From Candidatus Thorarchaeota archaeon SMTZ1-83 (lineage in GTDB: Archaea; Asgardarchaeota; Thorarchaeia; Thorarchaeales; Thorarchaeaceae), in NCBI GenBank assembly GCA_001563325.1, contig LRSK01000034.1:1-23941 (forward strand): a stretch of 23,941 nt of DNA. Reading direction: 5' to 3'. Every line of letters begins with the position of its first letter. Position 1 is the first letter of the stretch. Of this stretch, positions 15,534 to 22,601 are shown piece after piece. The translations under genes and the position numbers were made by a program. The notes below the pieces were generated by a model. It saw only the letters and a program-made list of their open reading frames with translations, ran no database searches and was not told the origin of the DNA.

Positions 15534-16100
15534 TCAGGACCGGGCAAAACTGCTTTCGACTGTTTCGGCAATAATATGTAAGACGAGCAGATGCGCCTCT
15601 TGAATTCTTTCGGTGGCGTTACTATCGACTATGAGTTCAATATCGGCCTTACCCTTCAACTTGCCGCCACCTTTCCCCAGAAGAGCAATGGTCAGGATTC
15701 CGAGCTCTCTTGCTTTCTCGACTGCCTTGAGAACATTCGGAGAGTTACCTGATGTACTCAGCGCCAGCACCACATCGCCCGAATCAGCCAGCGCTTCAAG
15801 TGGCCTCGAAAAGACATACTCAAAACCATAATCATTTGCGGTCGCAGTGAGTATCGAAGTATCTGTGGTGAGTGCAATCGCGGGAAGAGTCTTTCTGTCG
15901 CTTTTGAAACGGACCACCAATTCTGCTGCTATGTGCTGAGCTTGAGCAGCACTCCCGCCATTCCCAAGGACAATGAGTTTGCCGCTTGCGTTGAGAGAGT
16001 TCTCTACGGCCTCTACTATTTCGGAAATCTCTCTTGTGCGATGTGCCAGACTGGATATAACCTGAGAAGATTCGTCAATATGTTCTCTCACATTTGTCAT
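15534..16100 (-). CDS. gmhA: Sedoheptulose-7-phosphate isomerase
   Basis: GmhA converts sedoheptulose-7-phosphate to D-glycero-D-manno-heptose-7-phosphate, the first committed step of ADP-heptose synthesis. This is a 188-residue SIS-domain protein with GKLIVLGNGGSAAQAQHIAAELVVRF (phosphate-binding Ser and the family His), then TTDTSILTATANDYGFEYVFSRPLEAL, and the second SIS motif ALSTSGNSPNVLKAVEKA. The late segment EAHLLVLHIIAETVE carries the catalytic His typical of GmhA. Length and motifs fit GmhA better than the related DiaA. It has its own promoter in the 62-nt gap after the secreted-protein gene and leads gmhB and the DHS-like gene. The ATG has no Shine-Dalgarno and only a short predicted leader. 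Confidence 0.93.
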   Translation of the reverse strand: MTNVREHIDESSQVISSLAHRTREISEIVEAVENSLNASGKLIVLGNGGSAAQAQHIAAELVVRFKSDRKTLPAIALTTDTSILTATANDYGFEYVFSRPLEALADSGDVVLALSTSGNSPNVLKAVEKARELGILTIALLGKGGGKLKGKADIELIVDSNATERIQEAHLLVLHIIAETVESSFARS

Positions 16101-16124
16101 GGCAATGCACTGAACGACCTCACA

Positions 16125-16153
16125 ACGATAACAAAGGAAGCGAACTCTGTCAA
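16125..16153 (-). promoter_or_regulatory. Sigma70-type promoter of the gmhA operon
   Basis: On the minus strand, TTGACA (16153-16148), a 17-nt spacer, and TATCGT (16130-16125) lie 24 nt upstream of the gmhA ATG. The predicted leader is about 17 nt and carries no well-placed Shine-Dalgarno. Confidence 0.6.
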
Positions 16154-16162
16154 CTCGGGAAA

Positions 16163-16762
16163 TCAGTACTCGATGTATTCTATGAGCTCAATCTGATACT
16201 GTATCGTCTCGCCCTCGTAGAGTTTGCTCTGGATGGGCATAGCCAGATCAGGGTCGATTGTCCACTCAGTCGTGAGCTCATCCTCTTGGAAGAGCTGACA
16301 TACGAATCCTTCTCTTCCTCCCACCTCTGTTTTTCCCGTCACCTGTATGAATCCCATTCCAAAAAGGCTCATCTTCTCTCCCACCTTGAGATCCATCTGG
16401 CCGAAGAAAACACCATACATCGGATTGAGAAAGAGCATGGGGAGAGAAATCCCGTACACACCCCACAGCCCAAAGGCAGCCTGCTCTCCCAACTCGTGTT
16501 CAGACAGTGTCCCCTTGGTGGTGTAGCTGACTTCAAAAATCTCCTCACCCTCTTCGTCCTTTTCGCCGCTGCGCTTGATGTCCATGATATAGACAGCTTC
16601 GGTCCGTTCTTCATCCTCCTCCCAGATTATCCTGTATTCGAATCTCTCATCACCTTTGAACTGATACGGCTGCCACTCCTTTGCTGAAACCATTTGGCAG
16701 ATTCCCACCAGGAAAAAGACTGACAGAACTGCCACCACAAGTTCTTCGCTCACTCTTCTCAT
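16163..16762 (-). CDS. Secreted protein of unknown function (DUF3108-like beta-rich)
   Basis: A 199-residue protein with a clear signal peptide: basic MRR, a hydrophobic core VVAVLSVFFLVGI, and a probable cleavage after QMVSA. The mature part begins with FKGDERFEYRIIW and consists of alternating beta-type strands with charged turns (DIKRSGEKDEEGEEIFEVSY, KVGEKMSLFGMGFIQVTGK), ending in aromatic YIEY. The pattern resembles DUF3108-type periplasmic proteins, but I cannot confirm the family. The start at ATG 16762 is firmly supported by GGGGAGG five bases upstream. Further upstream ATGs at 16807 and 16789 are less likely, since the promoter -10 lies at 16807-16812. It appears monocistronic, with gmhA having its own promoter downstream. 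Function unknown; location in the periplasm or outer membrane inferred. Confidence 0.8.
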   Translation of the reverse strand: MRRVSEELVVAVLSVFFLVGICQMVSAKEWQPYQFKGDERFEYRIIWEEDEERTEAVYIMDIKRSGEKDEEGEEIFEVSYTTKGTLSEHELGEQAAFGLWGVYGISLPMLFLNPMYGVFFGQMDLKVGEKMSLFGMGFIQVTGKTEVGGREGFVCQLFQEDELTTEWTIDPDLAMPIQSKLYEGETIQYQIELIEYIEY

Positions 16763-16806
16763 ATTTTCCTCCCCAGGTTTCATATTCCTGTTATGCTCAT
16801 CTCCCA

Positions 16807-16834
16807 CTTATACGGTATACAGTGGCCTTGTCAA
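16807..16834 (-). promoter_or_regulatory. Sigma70-type promoter of the secreted-protein gene
   Basis: On the minus strand, TTGACA (16834-16829), a 16-nt spacer, and TATAAG (16812-16807) are present. The predicted leader is about 38 nt and contains a strong GGGGAGG ribosome binding site before ATG 16762. It contrasts with the leaderless promoters nearby and is divergent from the hypE promoter. Confidence 0.7.
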
Positions 16835-16909
16835 GCGTGTTCTGCCATGCGCCACTGATCCCTGAGAAAAGACAATTGCCTTTCGGTCGACTCGGAGTGC
16901 GCGTCGTAA

Positions 16910-16938
16910 TTGACAAATGGGCTCAGGATTGTTATACG
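16910..16938 (+). promoter_or_regulatory. Leaderless-type promoter of hypE
   Basis: TTGACA (16910-16915), a 17-nt spacer, and TATACG (16933-16938) are followed by 6 nt and ATG 16945. No ribosome binding site is present. Confidence 0.7.
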
Positions 16939-16944
16939 AGTAAG

Positions 16945-17955
16945 ATGATTGAGGATGACAGAATCTTGCTCTCTCACGGCGGGGGCGGAGAAAAAATGCA
17001 CCGTCTCATCGAAGACGTTTTTGCTCGCGGTTTCTCCAACCCCACACTCAGTTCTTTCGAGGATGCCTCCGTCTTTTCGATAGAAAATGGAAGCCTTGCG
17101 TTCACGACCGATTCTTATACGGTTAAGCCTCTTTTTTTCTCCGGGGGAGACATTGGCAAACTTGCAGTGTGTGGTACCGTGAATGATCTGGCCATGAGGG
17201 GAGCGAAACCTCTCTATCTCTCGGCTTCCTTCATCATCGAGGAAGGTCTGGAACTTGCGATACTCACGAAGATAGTTGATTCGATGGCTGAGACCCTCAA
17301 GAGTGCTGGGGTGAAGATCATAAGCGGTGATACGAAGGTCGTGGAAAAGGGTTGTGCCGATGGGCTGTTCATAACCACCACCGGAGTGGGTGTGGTGAAG
17401 GAGGGAATTGATATCTCCAATCGTAACGCCCGTGCAGGCGATAGAGTTATCGTGAGCGGACCTGTTGGAGATCATGGGGTGGCGGTGCTCTTGGCACGAG
17501 AGGAGTTTCGCCTGAGAGCTGAAATCTCGAGTGACTGCGCGCCCTTGAATGGATTGGTTGAACAGATGCTCAAGTACGCACGTAATCTTCACACTCTGCG
17601 CGATCCTACGAGAGGGGGCGTCGCCGCAGTTCTCAATGAGATAGCACGTTCCTCTGAAGTAGGAATAATCCTGGAAGAGTCAGAGATACCCATAAGAGAA
17701 GAGGTGAGAGGAGTATCGGAGATGCTGGGCTTGGATCCACTGTACATTCCGAATGAAGGGATGCTTGTATGCGTCTGCTCCGAGGAGACAACCGCAGCAC
17801 TTGTCCGGTTGATGAGGGGACACAAGTATTCTCATATGGCTACGGCTGTGGGTAGGGTGGTGGCAAGCCCCAAAGGTGTGTGGCTCTCTACGGCGATAGG
17901 AGGTACTCGACCTCTGCTCATGCCTGAGGATGAGCAACTCCCACGAATATGTTGA
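16945..17955 (+). CDS. hypE: Hydrogenase maturation protein HypE (carbamoyl dehydratase)
   Basis: HypE dehydrates a carbamoyl group on its own C-terminal cysteine to thiocyanate, providing the CN ligands of [NiFe]-hydrogenase active sites. The 336-residue sequence shows the AIR-synthase-like fold motifs: LLSHGGGGEKMHRLI, FTTDSYTVKPLFFSGGDIGKLAVCGTVNDLAMRGA, SGDTKVVEKG, RDPTRGGVAAVLNEIA, and the diagnostic end EQLPRIC with the acceptor Cys at the last position. The frame is open far upstream, but the start at ATG 16945 matches family length and follows a promoter by 6 nt. The upstream part would cross the divergent gene's promoter. No other hyp gene or hydrogenase subunit is in the window, so it is transcribed apart from any hyp cluster. 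Its stop overlaps the next gene by 7 nt. Confidence 0.95.
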   Translation: MIEDDRILLSHGGGGEKMHRLIEDVFARGFSNPTLSSFEDASVFSIENGSLAFTTDSYTVKPLFFSGGDIGKLAVCGTVNDLAMRGAKPLYLSASFIIEEGLELAILTKIVDSMAETLKSAGVKIISGDTKVVEKGCADGLFITTTGVGVVKEGIDISNRNARAGDRVIVSGPVGDHGVAVLLAREEFRLRAEISSDCAPLNGLVEQMLKYARNLHTLRDPTRGGVAAVLNEIARSSEVGIILEESEIPIREEVRGVSEMLGLDPLYIPNEGMLVCVCSEETTAALVRLMRGHKYSHMATAVGRVVASPKGVWLSTAIGGTRPLLMPEDEQLPRIC

Positions 17956-18413
17956 CTGAGCTCCTGTCTCCAAAGAATATCGGCCTTCCTCTACGGGCAA
18001 CCAGTAGGGATGAAGTAATAACCGAATTGATTGAGCTCGTAGCCGCCTCCGGGGATATATCGGACAGAGATGAGGTATTGAGGAAAGCGAAAGAACGGGA
18101 AGAGATACTGAGCACGACTGTGGGAAAAGGACTATTCGTCCCGAGGGCCAGATCCAGGCACATCTCCAGATTCTGTCTCTCGTTCGGGATTGCAGGCTCG
18201 CCGTTGGACCTTGGAGCTCTGGATGGCAATCCCATAAAGCTCTGCGTCTTCTTGGGAGTCCCGGACGGAAAGACGGAAGAGGGGGTGGAGTATCTCGTCC
18301 GCATATTCAGGTTGTTCAATCAAGATTCCTTCAGAAGTGCGCTGCTCAAGGCGAAAAGCAGAAAGGATATCATACACGTCTTTGAAGAAGAAGAAGCAGA
18401 TCTGGAAAGATAG
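17949..18413 (+). CDS. PTS EIIA (PtsN/fructose-type)-like protein lacking the phosphorylated His
   Basis: A 154-residue protein with the fold signature of PTS EIIA type-2 / PtsN domains: MLTELLSPKNIGLPL, helical VITELIELVAASGDI, KAKEREEILSTTVGKGLFVP, LGALDGNPIKLCVFLGVPDG and a C-terminal helix. In phosphotransferase EIIA proteins the segment reads G-x-G-V-A-[IL]-P-H, with His carrying the phosphate. Here it is GKGLFVPRAR, with Arg66 in that place, so phosphotransfer by the usual route is impossible. It may act as a regulatory, unphosphorylatable EIIA-like domain. No EI, HPr or sugar permease is nearby. Its ATG overlaps the hypE stop by 7 nt, indicating co-translation with hypE. The link to hydrogenase maturation is positional only. 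Confidence 0.8.
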   Translation: MLTELLSPKNIGLPLRATSRDEVITELIELVAASGDISDRDEVLRKAKEREEILSTTVGKGLFVPRARSRHISRFCLSFGIAGSPLDLGALDGNPIKLCVFLGVPDGKTEEGVEYLVRIFRLFNQDSFRSALLKAKSRKDIIHVFEEEEADLER

Positions 18414-18744
18414 ACGGCTGCTGCCTCTGCTCTGGGTGGCGTTGATCATGGTACTCTCATCAGTGCCGGGAGAAGAAATTCCTGATATCGGGTTTGACTT
18501 CTCCGACAAGCTCGCCCATTTTCTTGAGTATCTTGTTCTAGGAGTCTTTCTTCTATTCGCCTTCAAAGGAGAGAAGACGTTGGTATGGGGTGGAATATTC
18601 GCGGTGATTGAAGAGATGCATCAATTCTATATTCCTGGCCGAGAATGCAGTGCAGCTGATCTTGTAATGAATCTCTTGGGGTTGGTGGTCAGTCCTGCTG
18701 TCTTTCGACTTCTCGTACATCTCAGAAAAAGACGGAGTATCTGA
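18382..18744 (+). CDS. VanZ-like small membrane protein
   Basis: A roughly 120-residue membrane protein of the VanZ-like type. It has a basic start, a first helix LLPLLWVALIMVLSS followed by SVPG, the conserved FDFSDKLAHFLEYLVLGVFLLF (Asp-Lys-x-x-His-Phe pattern), a third helix with the acidic/His motif AVIEEMHQFYIPGRECSAADLVMNLLG, and a final helix to VFRLL. VanZ-like proteins have a loosely defined role in envelope or antibiotic-response functions. The start is uncertain. TTG 18382 gives a compact protein; a GTG at 18337 would extend it by 15 residues and lengthen the overlap with the EIIA-like gene. Neither has a well-spaced Shine-Dalgarno. It ends 2 nt from the converging etfA stop, with no space for a terminator. 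Confidence 0.8.
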   Translation: MKKKKQIWKDRRLLPLLWVALIMVLSSVPGEEIPDIGFDFSDKLAHFLEYLVLGVFLLFAFKGEKTLVWGGIFAVIEEMHQFYIPGRECSAADLVMNLLGLVVSPAVFRLLVHLRKRRSI

Positions 18745-18746
18745 AC

Positions 18747-19928
18747 TCACCTCATCTCTTTCAACGACTTGGTGAGCACGGGCACAATCTCAAAAAGATC
18801 TCCAACTATTCCATAGTCTGCTACGTCGAATATGGGAGCTCCGGCATCTTTGTTTATCGCGACTGTCACTGCTGAAGACGACATTCCAACCCGATGTTGT
18901 ATCTGACCGGATATTCCTATTGCGACATAAAGCTTCGGACAGACTGTCTTACCCGTCTGGCCGATTTGATGTGAATAAGGAATCCAACCCGAATCTACTG
19001 CTGCACGAGATGCGCCGACAGCTCCCCCTAGTGTTTCTGCAAGATCCTCGATCAACGCAAAATTCTCCCTCGATTTCAATCCTCTTCCTCCAGAGACGAT
19101 GACATCTGCAGTGGCGACGTTCACTCTTTGAGTGATATCTTCGATGAAATCGAGAATACGCATTCTCGAATGTGAGGGGTCTTCGTTGAAAGGCTTTCTG
19201 ATAACGAGACCTCTCCTCTGTCCGTCAGATTGGAGCTTTTTCATTACCTTGGGCCTCACGGTTGCCATCTGGGGTCTTCTCTGCGGACACACTATGGTTG
19301 CCATAAGATTGCCTCCGAAAGCCGGTCTCGTCTGAAGCAGGAGCTTCTTCTCCTGGTCGACGTCTAAATGCGTGCAATCAGCGGTGAGACCAGTATTCAC
19401 CCGTGCTGCGATTCGCGGGAGCAGTGACCTGCCTATGGTGGTCGCCCCTGCGAGAAAGATCTCAGGTGGTTCTTCTGCGATTAACTGGGAAACGATATCC
19501 GCGTACCGATCATCCTGGAAATCCCTCAATGAAGGATGATCAGCCACCAGAACTCTGTCAGCTCCCATCTTTATGAGAGTTTCAGGCACCTTTTCCAAAG
19601 AATCTCCTATCAAGACCGCCGTTACCTGCGCATCGATCTTGCTGGCGAGGTCTCGTGCTGCTCCCAGAAGTTCGTAGGCGACCTCCTGCAACTCTCCGGA
19701 TCGCTGTTCAGCGAAGACCCACACGCCCTTCCCGGCCGATCTGATGTCGAATTCTTCCTCTTCTATCGTAATTGCCTCAGTCGGACACGCTGGGATGCAT
19801 ACTCCGCAGTCAGTGCAACTCTCAAGTATTCTTGCCACCCCAGCTTCGAGAGCAATCGCGTTAGAGGGGCATACTGGAATACACTCACCGCATCCATTGC
19901 ACTTCTCTTCAGCTACCCGTATTCTCAT
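18747..19928 (-). CDS. etfA: Electron transfer flavoprotein alpha subunit with N-terminal 2x[4Fe-4S] domain
   Basis: A 393-residue EtfA with an added bacterial ferredoxin domain. Two CxxCxxCxxxCP clusters are visible (C10, C13, C16, C20 and C38, C41, C44, C48). From about residue 66 follow the EtfA N-domain (GVWVFAEQRSGELQEVAYELLG) and the C-terminal FAD-binding domain with VSGGRGLKSRENF, GGAVGASRAAVDSGW, QIGQTGKTVCPKLYVAIGISGQIQH and INKDAGAPIFDVADYGIVGD. Such ferredoxin-fused EtfA proteins occur in anaerobes, some in electron-bifurcating complexes with acyl-CoA dehydrogenase-like partners or oxidoreductases; the partner here is not in the window. The ATG directly follows the etfB stop (TAGATG), so the subunits are co-translated. 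It is last in the corC-led operon. Confidence 0.95.
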   Translation of the reverse strand: MRIRVAEEKCNGCGECIPVCPSNAIALEAGVARILESCTDCGVCIPACPTEAITIEEEEFDIRSAGKGVWVFAEQRSGELQEVAYELLGAARDLASKIDAQVTAVLIGDSLEKVPETLIKMGADRVLVADHPSLRDFQDDRYADIVSQLIAEEPPEIFLAGATTIGRSLLPRIAARVNTGLTADCTHLDVDQEKKLLLQTRPAFGGNLMATIVCPQRRPQMATVRPKVMKKLQSDGQRRGLVIRKPFNEDPSHSRMRILDFIEDITQRVNVATADVIVSGGRGLKSRENFALIEDLAETLGGAVGASRAAVDSGWIPYSHQIGQTGKTVCPKLYVAIGISGQIQHRVGMSSSAVTVAINKDAGAPIFDVADYGIVGDLFEIVPVLTKSLKEMR

Positions 19929-20720
19929 CTAAATGATTCCCTTCTCCTTCAGATGCACCAGCAGGCTTTTCACACTGTCGGATGGATCCCCGGTGAACAG
20001 TTTGACGTTTTTCTTCTTCGCAGGAGTGAAGATACGAATCACTCGGGTGGGGGAACCCTGCAAGCCGACTCTTGATTGATCCATAGAGAGCAGCGAAGAA
20101 TCCCAAAGCTTTATATCCGTCGATTTCGCTCTCAATTTTCCCCTGAGGCTAGGGATTCTTGGTTCGTTGATCTCTTTGACGACAGTGAGCAGACAAGGCA
20201 AAGATGACTCCACTACTTGATACCCATCCTCCATCATTCGCCTCACCTTGAGGCATTCATTGGCCAATTCCTCCACTTCACTCACAAAAGTGACTGATGG
20301 AACATCGAGGAACTCAGCAAGCTCCGGTCCCACCTGTGCAGTATCTCCATCTATTGCCTGCTTTCCACATATGATTAAATCAAACCCGAGCTTTCTTATG
20401 GCAGTGGCAAGCGTGAGAGCGGTGGCCCACGTGTCCGAGCCTGCAAACGCAGGGTCGGTCAGTAGAATGGCATCATCCGCTCCCATAGAGACAGCTTCCC
20501 TCAGGACCTGTTCGGCTTGGGGGGGGCCCATCGAAATAGCTGTAACCTTCCCCCCATGTTTCTCCCTGATTCTTATTGCTTCTTCTACTGCATAGAGGTC
20601 ATAGGGATTCACCATACTTGGAACGCCCTCCCTTACGAGGGTATTCGTTTCTGGATTGACCCTCACATCAGTTGTCTCCGGAACCTGTTTTACGCAGGTC
20701 ACTATTCTCAGAGCATCCAT
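19929..20720 (-). CDS. etfB: Electron transfer flavoprotein beta subunit
   Basis: A 263-residue EtfB. It opens with RIVTCVKQVPETTDVRV, the typical EtfB first strand, followed by NPYDLYAVEEAIRIRE, the SMGPPQAEQVLREAVSMGADDAILL segment, SDTWATALTLATAIRKLGFDLIICG, and the signature KQAIDGDTAQVGPELAEFLDVPSVTFV. The latter region binds the second nucleotide (AMP or, in bifurcating ETFs, FAD). The C-terminal arm wraps round EtfA. The gene starts inside the end of the DUF4321-like gene (13-nt overlap) and its stop abuts etfA. It forms an EtfAB heterodimer with the ferredoxin-fused alpha subunit. Whether this ETF bifurcates cannot be decided from the sequence by eye. Confidence 0.95.
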   Translation of the reverse strand: MDALRIVTCVKQVPETTDVRVNPETNTLVREGVPSMVNPYDLYAVEEAIRIREKHGGKVTAISMGPPQAEQVLREAVSMGADDAILLTDPAFAGSDTWATALTLATAIRKLGFDLIICGKQAIDGDTAQVGPELAEFLDVPSVTFVSEVEELANECLKVRRMMEDGYQVVESSLPCLLTVVKEINEPRIPSLRGKLRAKSTDIKLWDSSLLSMDQSRVGLQGSPTRVIRIFTPAKKKNVKLFTGDPSDSVKSLLVHLKEKGII

Positions 20721-20971
20721 TTCAGAAGATAGGCGAGGACGAAGACCGCGATTATGCTGAGCAGATTGAGTCTCAAGGTGAATCCAAATGTGAGCTCAAG
20801 GAAGACCAGATTTATGAGAAAAGGTTTGACCATGACCTGAGCGCTCTTGAGGAAGAGGCTCTTGACCGGACTTTGAGGAAGCATCCAGGCCACCAACTGC
20901 CCAAAGGCCGCACCGAGGAGAAGTCCCATTATTACGATGAATATGATTGTGCCTGTTCTTCTCCCTTTCAC
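20708..20971 (-). CDS. DUF4321-like small membrane protein
   Basis: An 87-residue membrane protein. A basic start (MKGRRTG) leads into a glycine-rich helix IIFIVIMGLLLGAAFGQLVAW, then an amphipathic stretch with LPQSPVKSLFLKSAQVMV, and a second hydrophobic part LTFGFTLRLNLLSIIAVFVLAYLL. The FGFT-x-R/K-x-N-L-x-S-I-I pattern fits the uncharacterised DUF4321 family. It overlaps the deacetylase gene by 4 nt (ATGA) and etfB by 13 nt, so it is firmly within the operon. Function unknown; two membrane helices with both ends probably cytoplasmic. Confidence 0.75.
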   Translation of the reverse strand: MKGRRTGTIIFIVIMGLLLGAAFGQLVAWMLPQSPVKSLFLKSAQVMVKPFLINLVFLELTFGFTLRLNLLSIIAVFVLAYLLKWML

Positions 20972-21750
20972 AGACCCTCCAGAAGTCGGGAGATCACTAC
21001 GAATTGATAGCCCCGGCTTCTAAGCTCATCGATGATTTCGGGAAGCTTCTTGTAGACCGGGTCGTGCGGTCTTTCCGACCCCAGGTGCATGAGTATCACT
21101 GCTCCATCCAGATCCGGAAACCCGAGAATCCTCTCCTTTATCTGTCCGGCCGTAAGATATAGGGGGGAAGAAGGATCACTCACCCAGTCGAGGCAATCAA
21201 GGGTTCCCCTTGGATCAGAGGTCCACAAAATGTGTGTATAGCCAAGTTCAAATGCCCAGCCAACTATCTCAGCATTTCTCTCGCCGTAAGGAGCTCTCCA
21301 GAACGGTGAGAGTTTCTTCCCCGTGAGTCTCCGAAATTCATCTTCAGTGCTTCTGAGTTGCTGATGAAGAAACTCTCGGGTTACACCTGGTCTCGTACGC
21401 TGACGGCGATTTGTACTCCACGTGGTCAGATGAGGATGCGAGTACGTGTGATTGCCGATTTCATGTCCATCTCTCACCATTTGACGGACGAGCGCAGGAT
21501 TTCCTCTGATGAACCTTCCGGTGAGGAATATGGTACATCTGATTTCCTTCTCTCTCAGTATCTCCAATATGAACCTCGTAGCTCCGATATTTCCCCCTCC
21601 ATCGAAAGTGATCGCGATATGCCTGTTGCCTCTTCTGCCTCTCTTGACCTCAGTTGGAAAACCCTCACCGTGAGCCGGACCGGAGTGTGTCCCGGAGAGC
21701 AACGCCACCAAAACGGCACAGAAGAAGGGGATCCTGTACGTTCTCATCAC
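20968..21750 (-). CDS. Polysaccharide deacetylase (NodB-type, CE4), exported
   Basis: A 260-residue NodB-domain protein with an N-terminal signal sequence (RTYRIPFFCAVLVALLSGTHS, probable cleavage near SGPAHG). CE4 enzymes remove N-acetyl groups from peptidoglycan or other glycans using a metal. Motif 1 is ITFDGGGN: the catalytic Asp50 is kept, but the second, usually metal-binding Asp is Gly51. Motif 2 is HEIGNHTYSHPHL with both metal His (H101, H105). Motif 3 is FWRAPYGERN, and the late motif is VILMHLGSE. The altered motif 1 may change metal use or activity. The start is GTG 21750, overlapping the corC stop by 1 nt, or the adjacent ATG 21747. It sits in an operon with corC, DUF4321-like and etfBA. 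Confidence 0.9.
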   Translation of the reverse strand: MMRTYRIPFFCAVLVALLSGTHSGPAHGEGFPTEVKRGRRGNRHIAITFDGGGNIGATRFILEILREKEIRCTIFLTGRFIRGNPALVRQMVRDGHEIGNHTYSHPHLTTWSTNRRQRTRPGVTREFLHQQLRSTEDEFRRLTGKKLSPFWRAPYGERNAEIVGWAFELGYTHILWTSDPRGTLDCLDWVSDPSSPLYLTAGQIKERILGFPDLDGAVILMHLGSERPHDPVYKKLPEIIDELRSRGYQFVVISRLLEGL

Positions 21751-22562
21751 TATATCTTTCTCACGCGAAGCTTCTGAATTCTCTGTCGAGTAGCCTCTGC
21801 AACTCTTATCTCCAGTCCTTCAAATCTGATCACTTCGCCCTTGCGGGGCATTCTACCCAATCTTGTGAAGACGAATCCGGCAATTGTGTGAACATCTTGC
21901 GCAGACAATCCGGACGAGAAAATCTGATTGAAGTGGGCCAATTCCATCCTCGCGTTGACGAGAAGACTCCCGTCTTCCATCTTCTTGTAGGGCTTTTCTT
22001 TCTTGTCGATTTCGTCTTCCATTTCTCCCACGATCTCTTCGACGAGATCCTCCATGGTGACTAATCCCGCCACACCCCCATACTCGTCAATCACCATCGC
22101 AATCGATATGCTTTGTCTCTGAAAATCTCTGATTGCACTCAAGATGGTCTTGCTCCTCGGGATGAAATAGGGGAGCCGTGCGAATTCTACGGCACGAAGG
22201 TCTTCTGTATTCCTCCACAGGCGGAGCAGTTCTCTCGTATGGATCACTCCGATGACCTCGTCCGGGGATTGATGATATACCGGAATTCTCGAATACCCCT
22301 TTTCAATCGACAGTCTGATCACGTCGTCCACTCTCGCAGCCGCATCAACACACGCCATGTCAACCCTCGGGACCATTGCCCGGTCTACGGCGGTGTCACC
22401 AATTTTCATTATCCGGCTAATCATAAGCTCCTCATCCTCAGTGATCGTTCCCTCTTCCTCAGCGCCGGAGATTATCTCCTTCAATTCTTCCTCTGAGTCT
22501 ACTCTTCTTCTGGGATGGAATAATCGGGTGAAAAAACCTTCCAACCTCTTGGCAACTCCCAT
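21750..22562 (-). CDS. corC: CBS-pair / CorC_HlyC domain protein (soluble CorC-type, no DUF21)
   Basis: A 270-residue protein with an N-terminal linker (SEEELKEIISGAEEEGTI), then two CBS domains beginning around MVPRVDMACVDAAARVDDVIRL and IPRSKTILSAIRDFQRQ, the signature IDEYGGVAGLVTMEDLVEEIVGEMEDE, and a C-terminal CorC_HlyC (transporter-associated) domain. It lacks the DUF21 membrane domain of larger relatives, so it resembles E. coli CorC, linked to magnesium/cobalt efflux and envelope stress. The ATG at 22562 is preferred over a TTG 12 nt upstream because that TTG overlaps the promoter -10. The gap from -10 to ATG is 11 nt, giving only a few bases of leader. First gene of a five-gene overlapped operon. 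Confidence 0.9.
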   Translation of the reverse strand: MGVAKRLEGFFTRLFHPRRRVDSEEELKEIISGAEEEGTITEDEELMISRIMKIGDTAVDRAMVPRVDMACVDAAARVDDVIRLSIEKGYSRIPVYHQSPDEVIGVIHTRELLRLWRNTEDLRAVEFARLPYFIPRSKTILSAIRDFQRQSISIAMVIDEYGGVAGLVTMEDLVEEIVGEMEDEIDKKEKPYKKMEDGSLLVNARMELAHFNQIFSSGLSAQDVHTIAGFVFTRLGRMPRKGEVIRFEGLEIRVAEATRQRIQKLRVRKI

Positions 22563-22573
22563 CTTCGAGGGCA

Positions 22574-22601
22574 ATTATATAATTGGGGGGCACTTTGTCA
22601 A
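22574..22601 (-). promoter_or_regulatory. Near-leaderless promoter of the corC-etfA operon
   Basis: On the minus strand, TTGACA (22601-22596), a 16-nt spacer, and a perfect TATAAT (22579-22574) lie 11 nt before ATG 22562. No Shine-Dalgarno can fit. A strong consensus promoter for five genes. Confidence 0.75.

Noticed and set aside
14831..15574. Long plus-strand open frame (247 codons) opposite gmhB
   Set aside because: It lies wholly antisense to gmhB and the start of the DHS-like gene, which have clear family motifs; the antisense translation has no recognisable domain.
16681..16944. Upstream in-frame extension of hypE by 88 codons
   Set aside because: It crosses the divergent secreted-protein gene start and promoter, is not HypE-like, and a promoter sits directly before ATG 16945.
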